Origin: Subtercola sp.
GTDB lineage: Bacteria > Actinomycetota > Actinomycetes > Actinomycetales > Microbacteriaceae
Assembly (NCBI GenBank): GCA_025463765.1
Contig: JAODBC010000068.1
Span: forward strand, 1-52,183
Length of the DNA stretch: 52,183 bases
Reading direction: 5' to 3'
Program-made: the position numbers and the translations under genes
In this document: positions 24,379 to 33,665 of the stretch, piece by piece
How the letters are laid out: each line of letters begins with the position of its first letter
Position numbering within the stretch: position 1 is the stretch's first letter
The notes under the pieces: generated by a model
What the model was told of the DNA's origin: nothing
What the model saw: the letters and a program-made list of their open reading frames with translations, nothing else
Database searches by the model: none

Positions 24379-25212
24379 GTGACGCAAGACGTGTCGTCCG
24401 TGACCAAGGGCCCGCCAAGCGGGGCAGAGCCCCTGATCAGGATCGAAGGCGTCGGTAAGACCTTCGTGGGCGCGGCGGACCGAACAGTGGCACTTCGCGA
24501 CATCTCCTTCGACGTCGAGGCCGGCAGCTTCGTCAGCTTCGTCGGGCCAAGCGGCTGCGGAAAGACCACCCTGCTCAAGATGTGCGCCGGTCTGATCTCC
24601 CTGTCGACCGGCTCGATCTCCTACCGGGGCGCACGCCGGCCGATCCCGCCGGGTGACATGGGGATGGTGTTCCAGACCGCAGCGCTGATGCCGTGGCGCA
24701 CGGTGATGCGGAACATCACGTACCCCGCCGACGTGCTGCACCTCGACAAGCGCGAGGCCCGAAGCCGCGCGTTGGAGTTGCTCAAGCTGGTCGGTCTCGA
24801 AGGCAAGGAGTCGCGCCTGCCGCAGCAGCTCTCCGGAGGTCAGCAGCAGCGCGTCTCCATTGCGCGGGGGCTTCTCCACGATCCGGCTGTGCTGCTCATG
24901 GACGAGCCGTTCGGCGCCCTCGACGCGCTGACACGCGAGGACATGGGCTTCGAGCTGCAGCGGATCCACCAGCAGTCGGGCAAGACGATCCTGTTCGTGA
25001 CGCACAGCATCCCCGAGTCCGTCCTGCTCTCCGACCAGATCATCGTTCTCGGGACCCGTCCCGGCAGGATCCTGAAGACCTATCGGGTGCCCCTGCCGCG
25101 GCCACGGACCATCGAGCACCTGCAGTCGCCCGGGATGCAGGAGATCTCGGCCGAAATCAGGGCCCTGCTCTCTGACAACGAAAGCCGATCCGTCGGCATG
25201 CTGGGAGATTGA
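24379..25212 (+). CDS. ABC transporter ATP-binding protein (SsuB/TauB type)
   Basis: 277 residues from GTG (VTQDVSSVTKG); AGAGAGG precedes it, whereas the in-frame GTG seven codons earlier has no such site. Walker A is FVGPSGCGKTTLLKM, the Q-loop VFQTAALMPWRTVM, the signature LSGGQQQRVSIARGLL, Walker B AVLLMDEPFGALDAL and the H-loop ILFVTHSIPES. It energises the importer with the lipoprotein and permease encoded just upstream. Its stop is one base from the start of the BVMO gene, so the two are translationally linked. Confidence 0.94.
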   Translation: MTQDVSSVTKGPPSGAEPLIRIEGVGKTFVGAADRTVALRDISFDVEAGSFVSFVGPSGCGKTTLLKMCAGLISLSTGSISYRGARRPIPPGDMGMVFQTAALMPWRTVMRNITYPADVLHLDKREARSRALELLKLVGLEGKESRLPQQLSGGQQQRVSIARGLLHDPAVLLMDEPFGALDALTREDMGFELQRIHQQSGKTILFVTHSIPESVLLSDQIIVLGTRPGRILKTYRVPLPRPRTIEHLQSPGMQEISAEIRALLSDNESRSVGMLGD

Positions 25213-25213
25213 G

Positions 25214-26833
25214 GTGGGGACGGACCCGGTGTCGGAGGCACAGGACATCGACTACGAGGTGGTGATCGTCGGGGCCGGCTTCGCCGGGCTCTACGCGTTG
25301 CACGAGATGCGCCGGCTCGGGTTCTCCGCCCACGTCTACGAGGCCGGTGACGGCGTCGGCGGCACGTGGTACTGGAACCGCTACCCGGGCGCCCGGTGTG
25401 ACGTCGAGAGCATGGACTACTCCTACTCCTTCTCGGAGGAGTTGCAGCAGGACTGGACCTGGTCGGAGCGGTACGCCGCTCAGCCCGAGATCCTCGCCTA
25501 CCTGAACTTCGTGGCAGACCGGTTCGACCTGCGTCGGGACATCCAGCTCGAGACCAGGGTGGTGGCAGCGACGTTCGACGACGCGTCGAACACCTGGTTG
25601 GTGACCACCGATGGAGGCGAGTCCGTGCGGACCCGCTTCTGCGTCATGGCCGCCGGCTGTCTGTCGGCGGCGCGCATGCCCGACTTCCCAGGCCTCTCGT
25701 CGTTCGAGGGGGAGTGGTACCGGACCTCGATGTGGCCCCGGCACCCGGTCGAGTTCCGGGGCAAGCGGGTCGGCATCGTGGGCACGGGCTCCTCGGGCGT
25801 CCAGGCGATTCCCGTGGTCGCCCAGACCGCCGACCACCTCTACGTCTTTCAGCGCACCGCCAACTACAGCGTGCCCGCGCGCAACCGCCCGGTGACGGCA
25901 CAGGAGGCCGTCGATTGGAAGCTCGACTACCGCGACCATCGACGCCTCGCCCGGACCACGCCGTCGGCCATGCTCCGCTTCCCGAACCCGCGCAGCGCCA
26001 CCCAGGTGAGTCCGGAGGAGCGCGACGCGGAGTTCGAGGCGCGTTGGGAGGGAGGCGGCCCCGGCTTCATCGCGGCGTTCGCCGACCTGCTGGACAACCG
26101 CGAGGCCAACGAGCTGGCGGCCGACTTCGTCCGCCGGAAGATCTCGCGCATCGTCGAGGACCCGGAGGTCGCCAAGGAACTCATGCCGACCACCCACCCG
26201 CTCGGCACGAAGCGGCTCTGCGCCGACACGAACTACTACCAGACCTACAACCGCGACAACGTGACCCTCGTCAACGTTCAGAAGAACCCGATCGTCGAGA
26301 TCCTGCCGAAGGGCCTGCGCACGACGGAGACCGATTACGAGCTCGACATGATCGTCTACGCGATCGGCTTCGACGCGATGACCGGTGCGCTGCTGCGGAT
26401 CGACGTCACTGGTGCCGGTGGGACAAAACTCGCCGATCATTGGGCCGCGGGTGCCCGTACCTACATGGGTTTGGGCATCGCGGGATTTCCCAACATGCTG
26501 CTCGTGGCCTCGGTGGGTAGCCCAGCGGTGCTCGCCAACATGCCGACGGCGATCGAGCAGCACATCGACTGGATCTCCGACCTGCTGACGTCGATGCGCG
26601 ACAAGGGCCGGGTGCGCGTCGAGGCGACGTCGGAGGCCGAGGAGGAATGGGTGCAGCGTGTCAACCGGGAGGCGGCCAAGACGCTGTATCCGACGGCGAA
26701 CTCCTGGTATGTGGGCGCCAACATCGAGGGCAAGCCCCGCGTGTTTCTCCCGTTCGTCGGAGGGTTCGCTCGCTACGCGAAGCTCTGCGACAACGTGGCC
26801 GCCCGGGACTACGCGGGCTTCATGTTCGCCTGA
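25214..26833 (+). CDS. Baeyer-Villiger monooxygenase, cyclohexanone-monooxygenase-like (539 aa)
   Basis: FAD- and NADPH-dependent class B flavoprotein that would turn a cyclic ketone into a lactone. The FAD Rossmann motif VVIVGAGFAGLYALHEM is at about residue 13, then GVGGTWYWNRYPGARCDVES, and the NADPH motif VGIVGTGSSGVQAIPVVA. The BVMO fingerprint FxGxxxHxxxW(P/D) appears as FEGEWYRTSMWP, with Arg in place of His. The length fits the CHMO group. TTHPLGTKRLCADTNYYQTY resembles CHMO-type sequences. It follows the ABC ATPase by one base and precedes an SDR, suggesting import and ring oxidation are co-expressed. GTG start; a GTG five codons later is an alternative. Confidence 0.9.
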   Translation: MGTDPVSEAQDIDYEVVIVGAGFAGLYALHEMRRLGFSAHVYEAGDGVGGTWYWNRYPGARCDVESMDYSYSFSEELQQDWTWSERYAAQPEILAYLNFVADRFDLRRDIQLETRVVAATFDDASNTWLVTTDGGESVRTRFCVMAAGCLSAARMPDFPGLSSFEGEWYRTSMWPRHPVEFRGKRVGIVGTGSSGVQAIPVVAQTADHLYVFQRTANYSVPARNRPVTAQEAVDWKLDYRDHRRLARTTPSAMLRFPNPRSATQVSPEERDAEFEARWEGGGPGFIAAFADLLDNREANELAADFVRRKISRIVEDPEVAKELMPTTHPLGTKRLCADTNYYQTYNRDNVTLVNVQKNPIVEILPKGLRTTETDYELDMIVYAIGFDAMTGALLRIDVTGAGGTKLADHWAAGARTYMGLGIAGFPNMLLVASVGSPAVLANMPTAIEQHIDWISDLLTSMRDKGRVRVEATSEAEEEWVQRVNREAAKTLYPTANSWYVGANIEGKPRVFLPFVGGFARYAKLCDNVAARDYAGFMFA

Positions 26834-26862
26834 GCGCCTCTCCGGAGAGGAACGAGGAACCC

Positions 26863-27609
26863 ATGGGCCGGATGGACGGCAAGGTCGTCATCGTCACGGG
26901 CGGCGCCGGCGGCATCGGGGCGGCGGCGTCCAAGCTGATCGCCTCCGCGGGTGGGGCCGTCGTGGTCGCCGACCTGTCGGAGACGGGGCAGGCCGTTGCC
27001 GACGACATCGTGGCGTCCGGCGGGAGCGCGGTCTTTCGGCGCCTGGATGTGACCGACGAGCGCTCCTGGGCGGCGGTCGTGGAGTCGACGGTCGCCGAGC
27101 TCGGACACCTCGACGTGCTCGTCAACAATGCCGGCATCACCGACACGCGCGGCATCGCCGAGACCACCGCCGAGTCGTGGAACCGGATGGTCGCCATCGA
27201 TCAGTGGGGCGTCATGCTTGGCCTGAAGCATTGCGCGCCTGCCATCAAGGCAGCCGGGGGCGGCTCGATCGTGAATCTGTCGTCGATCGCGGGACTGATC
27301 GCGACGCCCGGCTCGTCCATCGCTTACTCGGGCGCCAAGGGTGCGGTGCGCCTGATGACCAAGTTCGCGGCCGTCGAGCTGGCCAAGGACGGCATCCGCG
27401 TGAACTCCGTGCATCCCGGTCGCGTCGACACCGAGATGGTGGCCGACCAGACGGACTGGAAGAAGGAGTACATGCTCGAGCGCACCCCACTCGGCCGCAA
27501 CGCGGCGCCGGTGGAGATCGCGTACGGCATACTCTTCCTGGCGTCGTCGGAGTCGTCGTACATCACCGGCACCGAACTCGTGATCGACGGCGGTTTCACG
27601 GCACAGTAG
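26863..27609 (+). CDS. Short-chain dehydrogenase, 3-oxoacyl reductase/hydroxysteroid-dehydrogenase-like
   Basis: 248 residues from ATG MGRMDGKVVIVTGG with AGAGG...GAGGA upstream. It carries the cofactor motif TGGAGGIG, an acidic strand end VVVADLSETG suggesting NAD+ preference, NNAGITDTRG, Ser in NLSSIAGLIATPGSS, Tyr and Lys in AYSGAKGAV, and VHPGRVDTEM. It probably dehydrogenates a ring or side-chain alcohol to feed the BVMO just upstream (inference from operon order). A 29-bp spacer links it to the BVMO. Confidence 0.92.
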   Translation: MGRMDGKVVIVTGGAGGIGAAASKLIASAGGAVVVADLSETGQAVADDIVASGGSAVFRRLDVTDERSWAAVVESTVAELGHLDVLVNNAGITDTRGIAETTAESWNRMVAIDQWGVMLGLKHCAPAIKAAGGGSIVNLSSIAGLIATPGSSIAYSGAKGAVRLMTKFAAVELAKDGIRVNSVHPGRVDTEMVADQTDWKKEYMLERTPLGRNAAPVEIAYGILFLASSESSYITGTELVIDGGFTAQ

Positions 27610-27643
27610 CCGTCTGCGGTCGTCGCCCGCGGCGTCGGCGGCT

Positions 27644-28849
27644 TCAGCCGACGCGCACGATCACCGACTCCGCCTCGCCGATGCCGCCGCAGATGGTCAC
27701 CAGCCCATAGCCGCCACCCCGGCGGGTGAGTTCGTTGGTCAGCGTCATGATCATGCGGGCGCCGGAGGCACCGGTGGGATGGCCGATGGCGATGGCCCCC
27801 CCGTTGACGTTCACCCGTTCGCGCAGCTTCTCGGCCGCGGTCGCCTCGCCGTCGGCGAGCTCCAGCGTGGTGACCAAGGGGACGGCCGCGAAGGCCTCGT
27901 TGATCTCGATGAGGTCGAGATCGGCCGGTGTGATTCCCTCCCGCTTGCAGGCGAGCGCAATGGCGTTGGCCGGCTGCGACTGCAACGAGGTATCGGGCCC
28001 CGCGACCATTCCGTGGCTGCCGATCTCGGCGAGCCAGGTGATGCCGCGCGCCTCGGCCAGGTCTCTATCCATGACGATCATGGCACAGGCGCCGTCTGAG
28101 ATCGGCGAGGCATTGCCTGCCGTGATCGTGCCGTCGGGCCGGAAGGCCGGCTTCAAGGGCGCGAGCGAGTCGACGGTGGTCTCCGGGCGAATCCCTTCGT
28201 CTTCTGAGACGATCTTTGCCGGCCCTTTGCGTTGCGGCACCTCGACGGACACGACCTCGTCGGCAAAGGCACCGTCTTTCCAAGCGGCCGCGGCGAGCCG
28301 ATGCGACCGCGCGCTGAATTCGTCTTGCGAAAGACGGCTGAGCGGCTCGTCGTCGTTCTTGGTCTCGGTGAGCAGGCCCATCGCCTCAGCGGTGAAGGCG
28401 TCTTCGAGACCGTCGAGCGCCATGTGATCAGCCATGGTGACCGGCCCGAACTTGTAGCCGGTGCGCGACCCCAGCAGCAAGTGCGGCGCGTTGCTCATCG
28501 ACTCTTGACCACCGGCGACGATCACGCCGAGGTCGCCGTTGCGAATGAACTGATCGGCAAGAATCACCGCCTGCACCCCCGACAGACAGACCTTGCTGAT
28601 GGTCGTCGACGGAACCGACATGCTGATGCCCCCGGCGACGGCGGCCTGGCGGGCAGGAAGCTGCCCGTTCCCGGCGGTGAGCACCTGGCCCATGATGACG
28701 TACTCGACGTCATCGGCCGACACACCCGATCGATCGAGAGCGGCCTTGATCGCGAACCCGCCGAGTTCGGCGGCCGAGAACGACGAGAGGCCGCCCATCA
28801 GCTTTCCGATGGGCGTACGCGCGCCGGCGACGATGACTGAACCTGCCAT
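27644..28849 (-). CDS. Acetyl-CoA acetyltransferase (thiolase)
   Basis: 401 residues from [23 protein letters not shown], full family length. The nucleophile is Cys88 in [10 protein letters not shown], then [27 protein letters not shown], the GHP motif [12 protein letters not shown] and the second Cys in [10 protein letters not shown]. It performs thiolytic cleavage of 3-ketoacyl-CoA or the reverse condensation in the cytoplasm. It converges on the preceding SDR and lies 98 bp after an HSD10-like SDR gene on the same strand, a pairing seen in short or branched acyl-CoA beta-oxidation. A longer in-frame start exists but lacks family homology. Confidence 0.95.
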   Translation of the reverse strand: MAGSVIVAGARTPIGKLMGGLSSFSAAELGGFAIKAALDRSGVSADDVEYVIMGQVLTAGNGQLPARQAAVAGGISMSVPSTTISKVCLSGVQAVILADQFIRNGDLGVIVAGGQESMSNAPHLLLGSRTGYKFGPVTMADHMALDGLEDAFTAEAMGLLTETKNDDEPLSRLSQDEFSARSHRLAAAAWKDGAFADEVVSVEVPQRKGPAKIVSEDEGIRPETTVDSLAPLKPAFRPDGTITAGNASPISDGACAMIVMDRDLAEARGITWLAEIGSHGMVAGPDTSLQSQPANAIALACKREGITPADLDLIEINEAFAAVPLVTTLELADGEATAAEKLRERVNVNGGAIAIGHPTGASGARMIMTLTNELTRRGGGYGLVTICGGIGEAESVIVRVG

Positions 28850-28947
28850 GACAGATCTACTTTCTGTACTGAATCGATGCTTTCGATGGTGCGTGGTCAG
28901 CGTGCCGGCGAGCGCCGGCACGCTGTGGTCCGTTTTGCCGCGCGATG

Positions 28948-29712
28948 TTATTGCGGGGCCATGCGCAGCGCGCCATCCATGCGAATGGTTTCGCCGTTGA
29001 GGTAGTCGTGGGCGGCGAGCATCAGTACGAGCTGCGCATATTCGTCTGGCCGTGCCAGGCGCTTCGGAAAGGGGATGCCGGCTGCAAGCGAGGCGCCAAC
29101 TTCGGGGCCGAGCGAGGCCAGCATCGGGGTATCGACGATTCCCGGCGCGATGGTGTTGACGCGGATACCCGAGCGAGCCAGGTCACGGGCGGCGGGCACT
29201 GTCATGCCGACGACACCGCCCTTCGAGGCGGCGTAAGCGATCTGGCCGATCTGGCCCTCATAGGCGGCGACCGACGCGGTGTTGACGATCAGCCCGCGCT
29301 GGCCATTCTCATCCGGGCTCGTGGTCGCGATCGCCTCGGCAGCGAGGCGCAGCACATTGAAGGTGCCGATGAGGTTGATCTCGATCGTTCGGCGAAAGAG
29401 GTCGAGTTCATGCGCGCCCTTCGACGAGATGATGCGGCGCGCTGGCGCGATGCCCGCGCAATTCACTGCAAGACGCAAGGGGGCCGACTGCATGTCGATG
29501 AGCGCCAGCGCGGCCCTCACCTGTTCTTCGCTCGTGACGTCGGCTGCGGTCAGCCGCACGCCCGCCGGCGCGTTCGCACTCTGGGCCTCGACGGCTTGTG
29601 CCAGGTCGAGGCCGATCACGCTCACCCCTTGCTCACTCAATGCCCGGGCGGTGGCGGCACCGAGGCCCGACGCGGCTCCGGTGACGATTGCGGTTATTCC
29701 TGCAAGTTGCAT
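28948..29712 (-). CDS. SDR, HSD10-like 3-hydroxyacyl-CoA dehydrogenase
   Basis: 254 residues from [18 protein letters not shown] is the cofactor motif, VIGLDLAQ suggests NAD+, and [11 protein letters not shown] sits at the NNAG position. The region around [20 protein letters not shown], Ser in [14 protein letters not shown] with Tyr and Lys in AYAASKGGV, and [15 protein letters not shown] are typical of the type II 3-hydroxyacyl-CoA dehydrogenase/HSD10 branch. It likely produces the 3-ketoacyl-CoA cleaved by the thiolase that follows. The upstream spacer holds a candidate FadR/GntR operator shared with the divergent regulator. Confidence 0.92.
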   Translation of the reverse strand: MQLAGITAIVTGAASGLGAATARALSEQGVSVIGLDLAQAVEAQSANAPAGVRLTAADVTSEEQVRAALALIDMQSAPLRLAVNCAGIAPARRIISSKGAHELDLFRRTIEINLIGTFNVLRLAAEAIATTSPDENGQRGLIVNTASVAAYEGQIGQIAYAASKGGVVGMTVPAARDLARSGIRVNTIAPGIVDTPMLASLGPEVGASLAAGIPFPKRLARPDEYAQLVLMLAAHDYLNGETIRMDGALRMAPQ

Positions 29713-29999
29713 GACGCGTCCTCTTATGTCTGTTCTCGTCTATGAAAACGGCACCGACCCCGTGCCGCGCACCGTACGATCTACGATACCACGGTACACT
29801 GATTTGAGTCCGCACAATCAGAAGCTAGCGCTACGAGAACCAATCGACGATCGCACGGGAGCGAACGGGTTCCACGGAATGCGTGAGATGGCCGAAGCGA
29901 TTCCGGCGCCGTGAAAGCTGGAGGCTGACACGAATATCGGCCCCGATAACACTCCCGCGACGCGTTCGTACTATTCTGAACCGACCAGTGAGGAGTGCG
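29713..29999. promoter_or_regulatory. Divergent spacer with palindrome TACC-AC-GGTA
   Basis: This spacer separates the HSD10-like SDR (minus) from a FadR-type GntR gene (plus). TACCACGGTA at 29787-29796 is a short perfect dyad in an otherwise AT-richer patch (ACGATCTACGATACC...). FadR-group regulators bind short dyads, so this is the best operator candidate for the adjacent regulator. Confidence 0.4.
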
Positions 30000-30794
30000 A
30001 TGACGTTCGCCCGAGAGCACGCAGATGCGTCAGACAAGAAGACGCCGAACATCATGAGCCTCGATGTAGCGCGCCCGACGGCCGGGTCTCACCCCAAGAT
30101 GGCCGAAGAGCTCGCCTACAAGCTGGAGTCGCTCGTGATGGAGCGAGGCTGGCCCATCGGCCAGATTCTCGGCTCCGAGCCTGAGCTGATCGAACAGTTC
30201 GGAGTCAGTCGCGCCGTGTTCCGCGAGGCCGTGCGCATCGTCGAGCACCACGGCGCCGCGCGCATGCGCCGGGGTCCGAAGGGGGGCCTCATCGTGACGG
30301 CTCCCGACCTTCGGGCTGTGCAGCGCCCGACAACTCTGTGGCTCGACTATGCGAATGTGTCCACGAGTGACCTGTACACCGTGCGAAGCACCCTCGAGAT
30401 GACCTGCGTGGGAATCGTCGCCGCGAACCTCACCGAGTCGGGCGCCGCCGAGTTGCGTGCCGTGCTCGAGAGCGAGCGCTCGGCCGACCTCGAGGGAATT
30501 CGCGAGGGCGCGAGTCACCAGTTGCACGTGACGATCGCCAGGCTCAGCGGTAATCCCGCGCTGTTGTTGTTCGTCGAGACTTTGGCGTTCCTCACCTTCG
30601 AGCGAACGCACGACCTCGGCTTTCAGCACGGCGAGTTCGCCGACGTGTCGAAAGCGCACTCCGCCATCGTCGAGGCCCTCATAGCCGGCGATGCGGCACT
30701 CGCTCAGCACCGCATGCGCTCCCACCTCTCGGCTGCGATGAGTTATTACCAGCAGCGCGCCGATGTCAACGAGTCCTTCGTCGCCGACGCCTAG
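30000..30794 (+). CDS. FadR-type GntR transcriptional regulator (first copy)
   Basis: 264 residues from ATG MTFAREHADAS with GAGGAG five bases upstream. The GntR winged HTH is at about 35-105 (MAEELAYKLESLVMERGWPI, LGSEPELIEQFGVSRAVFRE, AVRIVEHHGAARMRRGPKGG). The all-helical FCD effector domain follows (LYTVRSTLEMTCVGIVAANL, GIREGASHQLHVTIARLSGN, AHSAIVEALIAGDAALAQHR). It probably represses the divergent thiolase/SDR unit and releases it on binding a pathway acid or CoA ester. It is a clear paralog of the GntR gene at 47 kb. Its stop overlaps the convergent SnoaL-like gene by four bases. Confidence 0.93.
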   Translation: MTFAREHADASDKKTPNIMSLDVARPTAGSHPKMAEELAYKLESLVMERGWPIGQILGSEPELIEQFGVSRAVFREAVRIVEHHGAARMRRGPKGGLIVTAPDLRAVQRPTTLWLDYANVSTSDLYTVRSTLEMTCVGIVAANLTESGAAELRAVLESERSADLEGIREGASHQLHVTIARLSGNPALLLFVETLAFLTFERTHDLGFQHGEFADVSKAHSAIVEALIAGDAALAQHRMRSHLSAAMSYYQQRADVNESFVADA

Positions 30795-31285
30795 CTCGTT
30801 CGGTCATGGCTTACGCCCGCGACCACCGAGGGGTTTTGCTCGAACAGAACGGCCCCCGCTCCAGAACCGATCCAGCCTGACGGGTCGGCACCTTCGATGA
30901 CGACCTTGCGCAGTGCGAACCGCCAGCGATCCCCCTCGCGCACGAGTTCATCGGTGTAGACGCCCCAATGATCTGGGCCTCGCGGCGTGATTGCGAGAAA
31001 GTACGAGCGCGCCGTGGCCGTATCGGAGCCATCGGTCTCGATCTGCAGACTCGACAGGTGATGCCGCAGACGGCCGAAGTTGTTCGTCGACTTCGACTCG
31101 CGGGAACGCACGAGAAAACGTTCGATTTCGGCGGAGCCGTGGAATTCTTCACCCCCGTGCACGACCAGCGTTCCGGTTTCGCCGAACAGTTCGGACACAG
31201 CTGGCGGCTTTCCTGAATCGACTCCGGCAATGTACTTGCCCATCAAGTCGGAAATAAGAACATACGCTTCGATATCGGTCGGCAT
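30791..31285 (-). CDS. SnoaL-like (NTF2 superfamily) protein
   Basis: 164 residues from ATG MPTDIEAYVLISDLMGKYIA. The segment DSGKPPAVSELFGETGTLVV, FHGSAEIERFLVRSRE, NFGRLRHHLSSLQIETDGSD and WGVYTDELVREGDRWRFALR follows the SnoaL_4 fold. No catalytic residue can be assigned with confidence. It is convergent with the GntR regulator and transcribed alone from an AT-rich promoter region. Confidence 0.8.
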   Translation of the reverse strand: MPTDIEAYVLISDLMGKYIAGVDSGKPPAVSELFGETGTLVVHGGEEFHGSAEIERFLVRSRESKSTNNFGRLRHHLSSLQIETDGSDTATARSYFLAITPRGPDHWGVYTDELVREGDRWRFALRKVVIEGADPSGWIGSGAGAVLFEQNPSVVAGVSHDRTS

Positions 31286-31449
31286 CCAGTAGCTCCTCAG
31301 ACAACCTCGTTCTCACCAGTAATATTCATAGAGTATCCTCTTCTATTCGAGGATGTGCCAAGCCTACGGCGCGATCGAGCATGGCCGCCCGCTATGACCA
31401 GACTCCCGTGAACGGGTGGCGCCGCAGACATCGTCGGCGCCGTCGAGGG
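31286..31449. other. Spacer with AT-rich promoter-like patch
   Basis: The minus strand carries GAGGATACTCTATGAATATT about 35 bases before the SnoaL-like gene, a plausible -10 region with partial dyad symmetry. No gene is seen. Confidence 0.35.
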
Positions 31450-32313
31450 TCAGCGAACGTAGGCGGCGTCGAGAACGGCGGGCTGGCCGTAGTCGCCGCG
31501 TTCGCTGCCTTCGAGCACCTCCAACATCGTCTCGAGGTGTGCTTCGATCACCGCTCGCCCTTTGAGCACGCCACCGTACGCCGGTGCGACGATCTCCGGC
31601 TGCAACCGGTCGAAGATGCCGCGCAGATCGTCGACGAATTCACGTGTGGTCGCGCCCGGCAGCCACCAGAACTTGCTGAACAGATGCCGCGCCACCTCGT
31701 CGGCATCGGGCGGCTCAGGAGATTCGACGATCGGCAGCGGGTCACCGGTCTTCTGCGACACATGGGTGAAGACGTCTGAGGTGAACAGCGTCTTGGTGGT
31801 GATGTCGTACGGCCAGTAGCTCGGCAGAAAGCGGAGCTTCGGCACGATCACGCGAATCGGGCGGTCGGGCGAGAGATCGAATCCGGTCGTGCGCAGCACC
31901 CCGGGCGTCGCGCCGCTTGACTTGCGGCTACCACGAGACGAGGCGGCCGTCTCGAAGAAGTCGAAGGGCGTGTCGTTGCCGCCGGCCAGCACGTCGGTGT
32001 CTTCCATCGAGTAGACCTCGCGAATCACTGCCAGGTTACCCACCGCGTCGGGCTCCGGCCTGGTCATGAAGATTTTGAGCGACGAGCCGGGAGGAACGAT
32101 GGTGGCGAGCTGAGCCGAGATGTGCGGCCAGAGGGCTCGAACCCCGGTGTCGACGACCATGTGCTGGTCGCCTTCTTTCAGCAGCCAGCACGTCAGCGAC
32201 TGGCTTCGGCCCTCTTCGACCGGCGCCCAACTCGCTGTACCGTCCAGCGGAATCGAGCCGGTCAGCGCGTAGATGCGCCCCTCGACGAGTTCGTACGGTG
32301 TGTCGCTCATCAT
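31450..32313 (-). CDS. Metallo-beta-lactamase-fold protein with degenerate metal motif
   Basis: 287 residues. LTCWLLKEGDQHMVVDTGVR and LKIFMTRPEPDAVGNLAVIR are the first strands and metal loop of an MBL fold of the ODP/flavodiiron-like type, and KTLFTSDVFTHV holds the bridging Asp. In the metal loop, the expected HxExDH is TRPEPDA: Glu and Asp are kept but both His are replaced by Arg and Ala. It could be a metal-poor partner subunit or use another chemistry. Its ATG overlaps the stop of the preceding MBL gene (ATGA), so the two proteins are made together and may form a heteromer. Confidence 0.8.
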   Translation of the reverse strand: MMSDTPYELVEGRIYALTGSIPLDGTASWAPVEEGRSQSLTCWLLKEGDQHMVVDTGVRALWPHISAQLATIVPPGSSLKIFMTRPEPDAVGNLAVIREVYSMEDTDVLAGGNDTPFDFFETAASSRGSRKSSGATPGVLRTTGFDLSPDRPIRVIVPKLRFLPSYWPYDITTKTLFTSDVFTHVSQKTGDPLPIVESPEPPDADEVARHLFSKFWWLPGATTREFVDDLRGIFDRLQPEIVAPAYGGVLKGRAVIEAHLETMLEVLEGSERGDYGQPAVLDAAYVR

Positions 32314-33233
32314 GCGCTCGCTTTCGCTTCGACGGGAGTTCGGATGTACGCCTTGCGATGAGCTTCGCGCGCGAGCGGCACCACCCGGTCGAGGTCGAGG
32401 GTCACGTTTCCGTGCGACGGCGCGAGAATCCTGGTCGGGTTCTCGGCCAGAAGGTCTTGCAGCCGGTCGAAATTACGATCGGAGTCGTCGCGATAACGTG
32501 ACCAATAGAACGCCATGGAACAGTAGTGCAGAATGTCTTCGAGCGAGGGGAAGGTGTCACCGACGCCCGAGATCAGTCCGCACTGACCTGGCAGGTGCTG
32601 GTCGACGTCGAGGTCTTCTTCGCCCGTGATCACGTAGTCGGGGCGATGCAAGTACGCGAAACCGTCTGACACGAACAGTACCTGCTGCGAAATCTCGTAG
32701 GCCCACACCGTGTTCGTCATATCGCGCAGCACGGCTTCGAGCAGGCGCACCTGGTATCCGCCCCCCAGATCGACGACCTCGCCAGCCGGCGTCTCGACCA
32801 TGCGGTCGGCGTAGTCAGGGTAATGCAGCGGATAGTCGCGCATGTCGCCAATGGCGACAGCACCCGGGTATTTGTCGAGGAGGTTAGGAAGATTTCCACT
32901 GTGCGGGTATTCCGGGTGGCTCGGAACGATGTAGTCGAGCGCGCGACCGCCCAGAACCTGTTCGATGACCGGTTCGAGGATCTCCCAGCTCTGCGGCAGC
33001 CCCGTCTCGTACATCAGCGTCTTGTCGGTTCCGATGACAAGGTAGGTCCACACGCCGGTGTGCACCTCGCCCTTCGGTGAGTTACCACGCAGGCAGCTGC
33101 CGAGCCAGAAAACACCGGGAGCGATCTCGGCCGGGAACGGCTCGGGAATCACGGTTTCCCGATCGCCCATCTGCGTGCGTCGCGAGAGTTCGAGCATCCG
33201 GGCTGCGGCTTGCTCTTGTTCAGTCATCGTCAT
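32310..33233 (-). CDS. Metallo-beta-lactamase-fold hydrolase
   Basis: 307 residues from ATG MTMTEQEQAAARMLELSRRT. The MBL core is EIAPGVFWLGSCLRGN, TYLVIGTDKTLMYETGLPQS, YIVPSHPEYPHSGNLPNLLD (metal loop HxExPH), VVDLGGGYQVRLLEAVLRDM, QVLFVSDGFAYLH and ILAPSHGNV. Both loop His and the Glu are present, but Pro stands where most family members have Asp. It resembles the ODP-like subgroup rather than classic lactonases; hydrolysis of an ester or lactone is possible but unproven. It is the first gene of a two-gene unit with the next MBL protein. Confidence 0.85.
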   Translation of the reverse strand: MTMTEQEQAAARMLELSRRTQMGDRETVIPEPFPAEIAPGVFWLGSCLRGNSPKGEVHTGVWTYLVIGTDKTLMYETGLPQSWEILEPVIEQVLGGRALDYIVPSHPEYPHSGNLPNLLDKYPGAVAIGDMRDYPLHYPDYADRMVETPAGEVVDLGGGYQVRLLEAVLRDMTNTVWAYEISQQVLFVSDGFAYLHRPDYVITGEEDLDVDQHLPGQCGLISGVGDTFPSLEDILHYCSMAFYWSRYRDDSDRNFDRLQDLLAENPTRILAPSHGNVTLDLDRVVPLAREAHRKAYIRTPVEAKASA

Positions 33234-33659
33234 TGCGTCTCGTCCTTGAGCTTGCCGAATTCTTATCACTATAATAGTGCACTCTTCTCTGGAGACCCGC
33301 AAGAGACCCCGGGTCACCCTCCGGGCGCCTGCGTCACCTGCCTTCTCAGCTGGCCACTTCGTCTGGCGTGCCCATGCGCCGAATAGGCCGGATGCTGCTC
33401 CCACCCTCATACGGGGGGCAAAGCAGGTGGGGATGAGCGCCCCACGCCTCAAAATGAGAGTGTTCGCGCCCGAAAGGCGACTATCAGCACACTGTTATTG
33501 AAATGTGATGCGTATTTTGGCGAAATACCCTACGGTTATACGAGATGCGGTACACCCTTTTGGTTTACGAAAGCAAAGTAGCTGTTTTGTTAGAGGGCCG
33601 GGCCGCATTCACAATGCGATTACATTCATTAGCGATCGGAATCTCAGTGAGGAGATATC
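33234..33659. promoter_or_regulatory. Divergent 426-bp promoter region with palindrome CACTAT-A-ATAGTG
   Basis: The exact 13-base dyad at 33267-33279 contains a TATAAT-like core and lies about 35 bases before the MBL gene pair, so it is probably promoter plus operator for that pair. The half nearer the binding-protein gene (33490-33650) is AT-rich, with GGTTATACGAG and TTATTGAAATG, and should hold the promoter of that gene. No coding region is seen. Confidence 0.5.
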
Positions 33660-33665
33660 TTGAGG
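33639..33665 (+). promoter_or_regulatory. Conserved translation-start leader of binding protein 1
   Basis: GAATCTCAGTGAGGAGATAT plus the TTG start and AGG recurs with one change at 44120-44146 (minus) in front of the paralogous binding protein. It includes the ribosome-binding site GAGGAG and supports TTG as the true start of both genes. Confidence 0.7.

Noticed and set aside
20623..25248. Long open frames on the minus strand opposite the binding protein, permease and ATPase genes
   Set aside because: Their translations are Arg/Gly/His-rich with no domain motif, while the plus strand encodes clear ABC proteins; open antisense frames are expected at this GC content.
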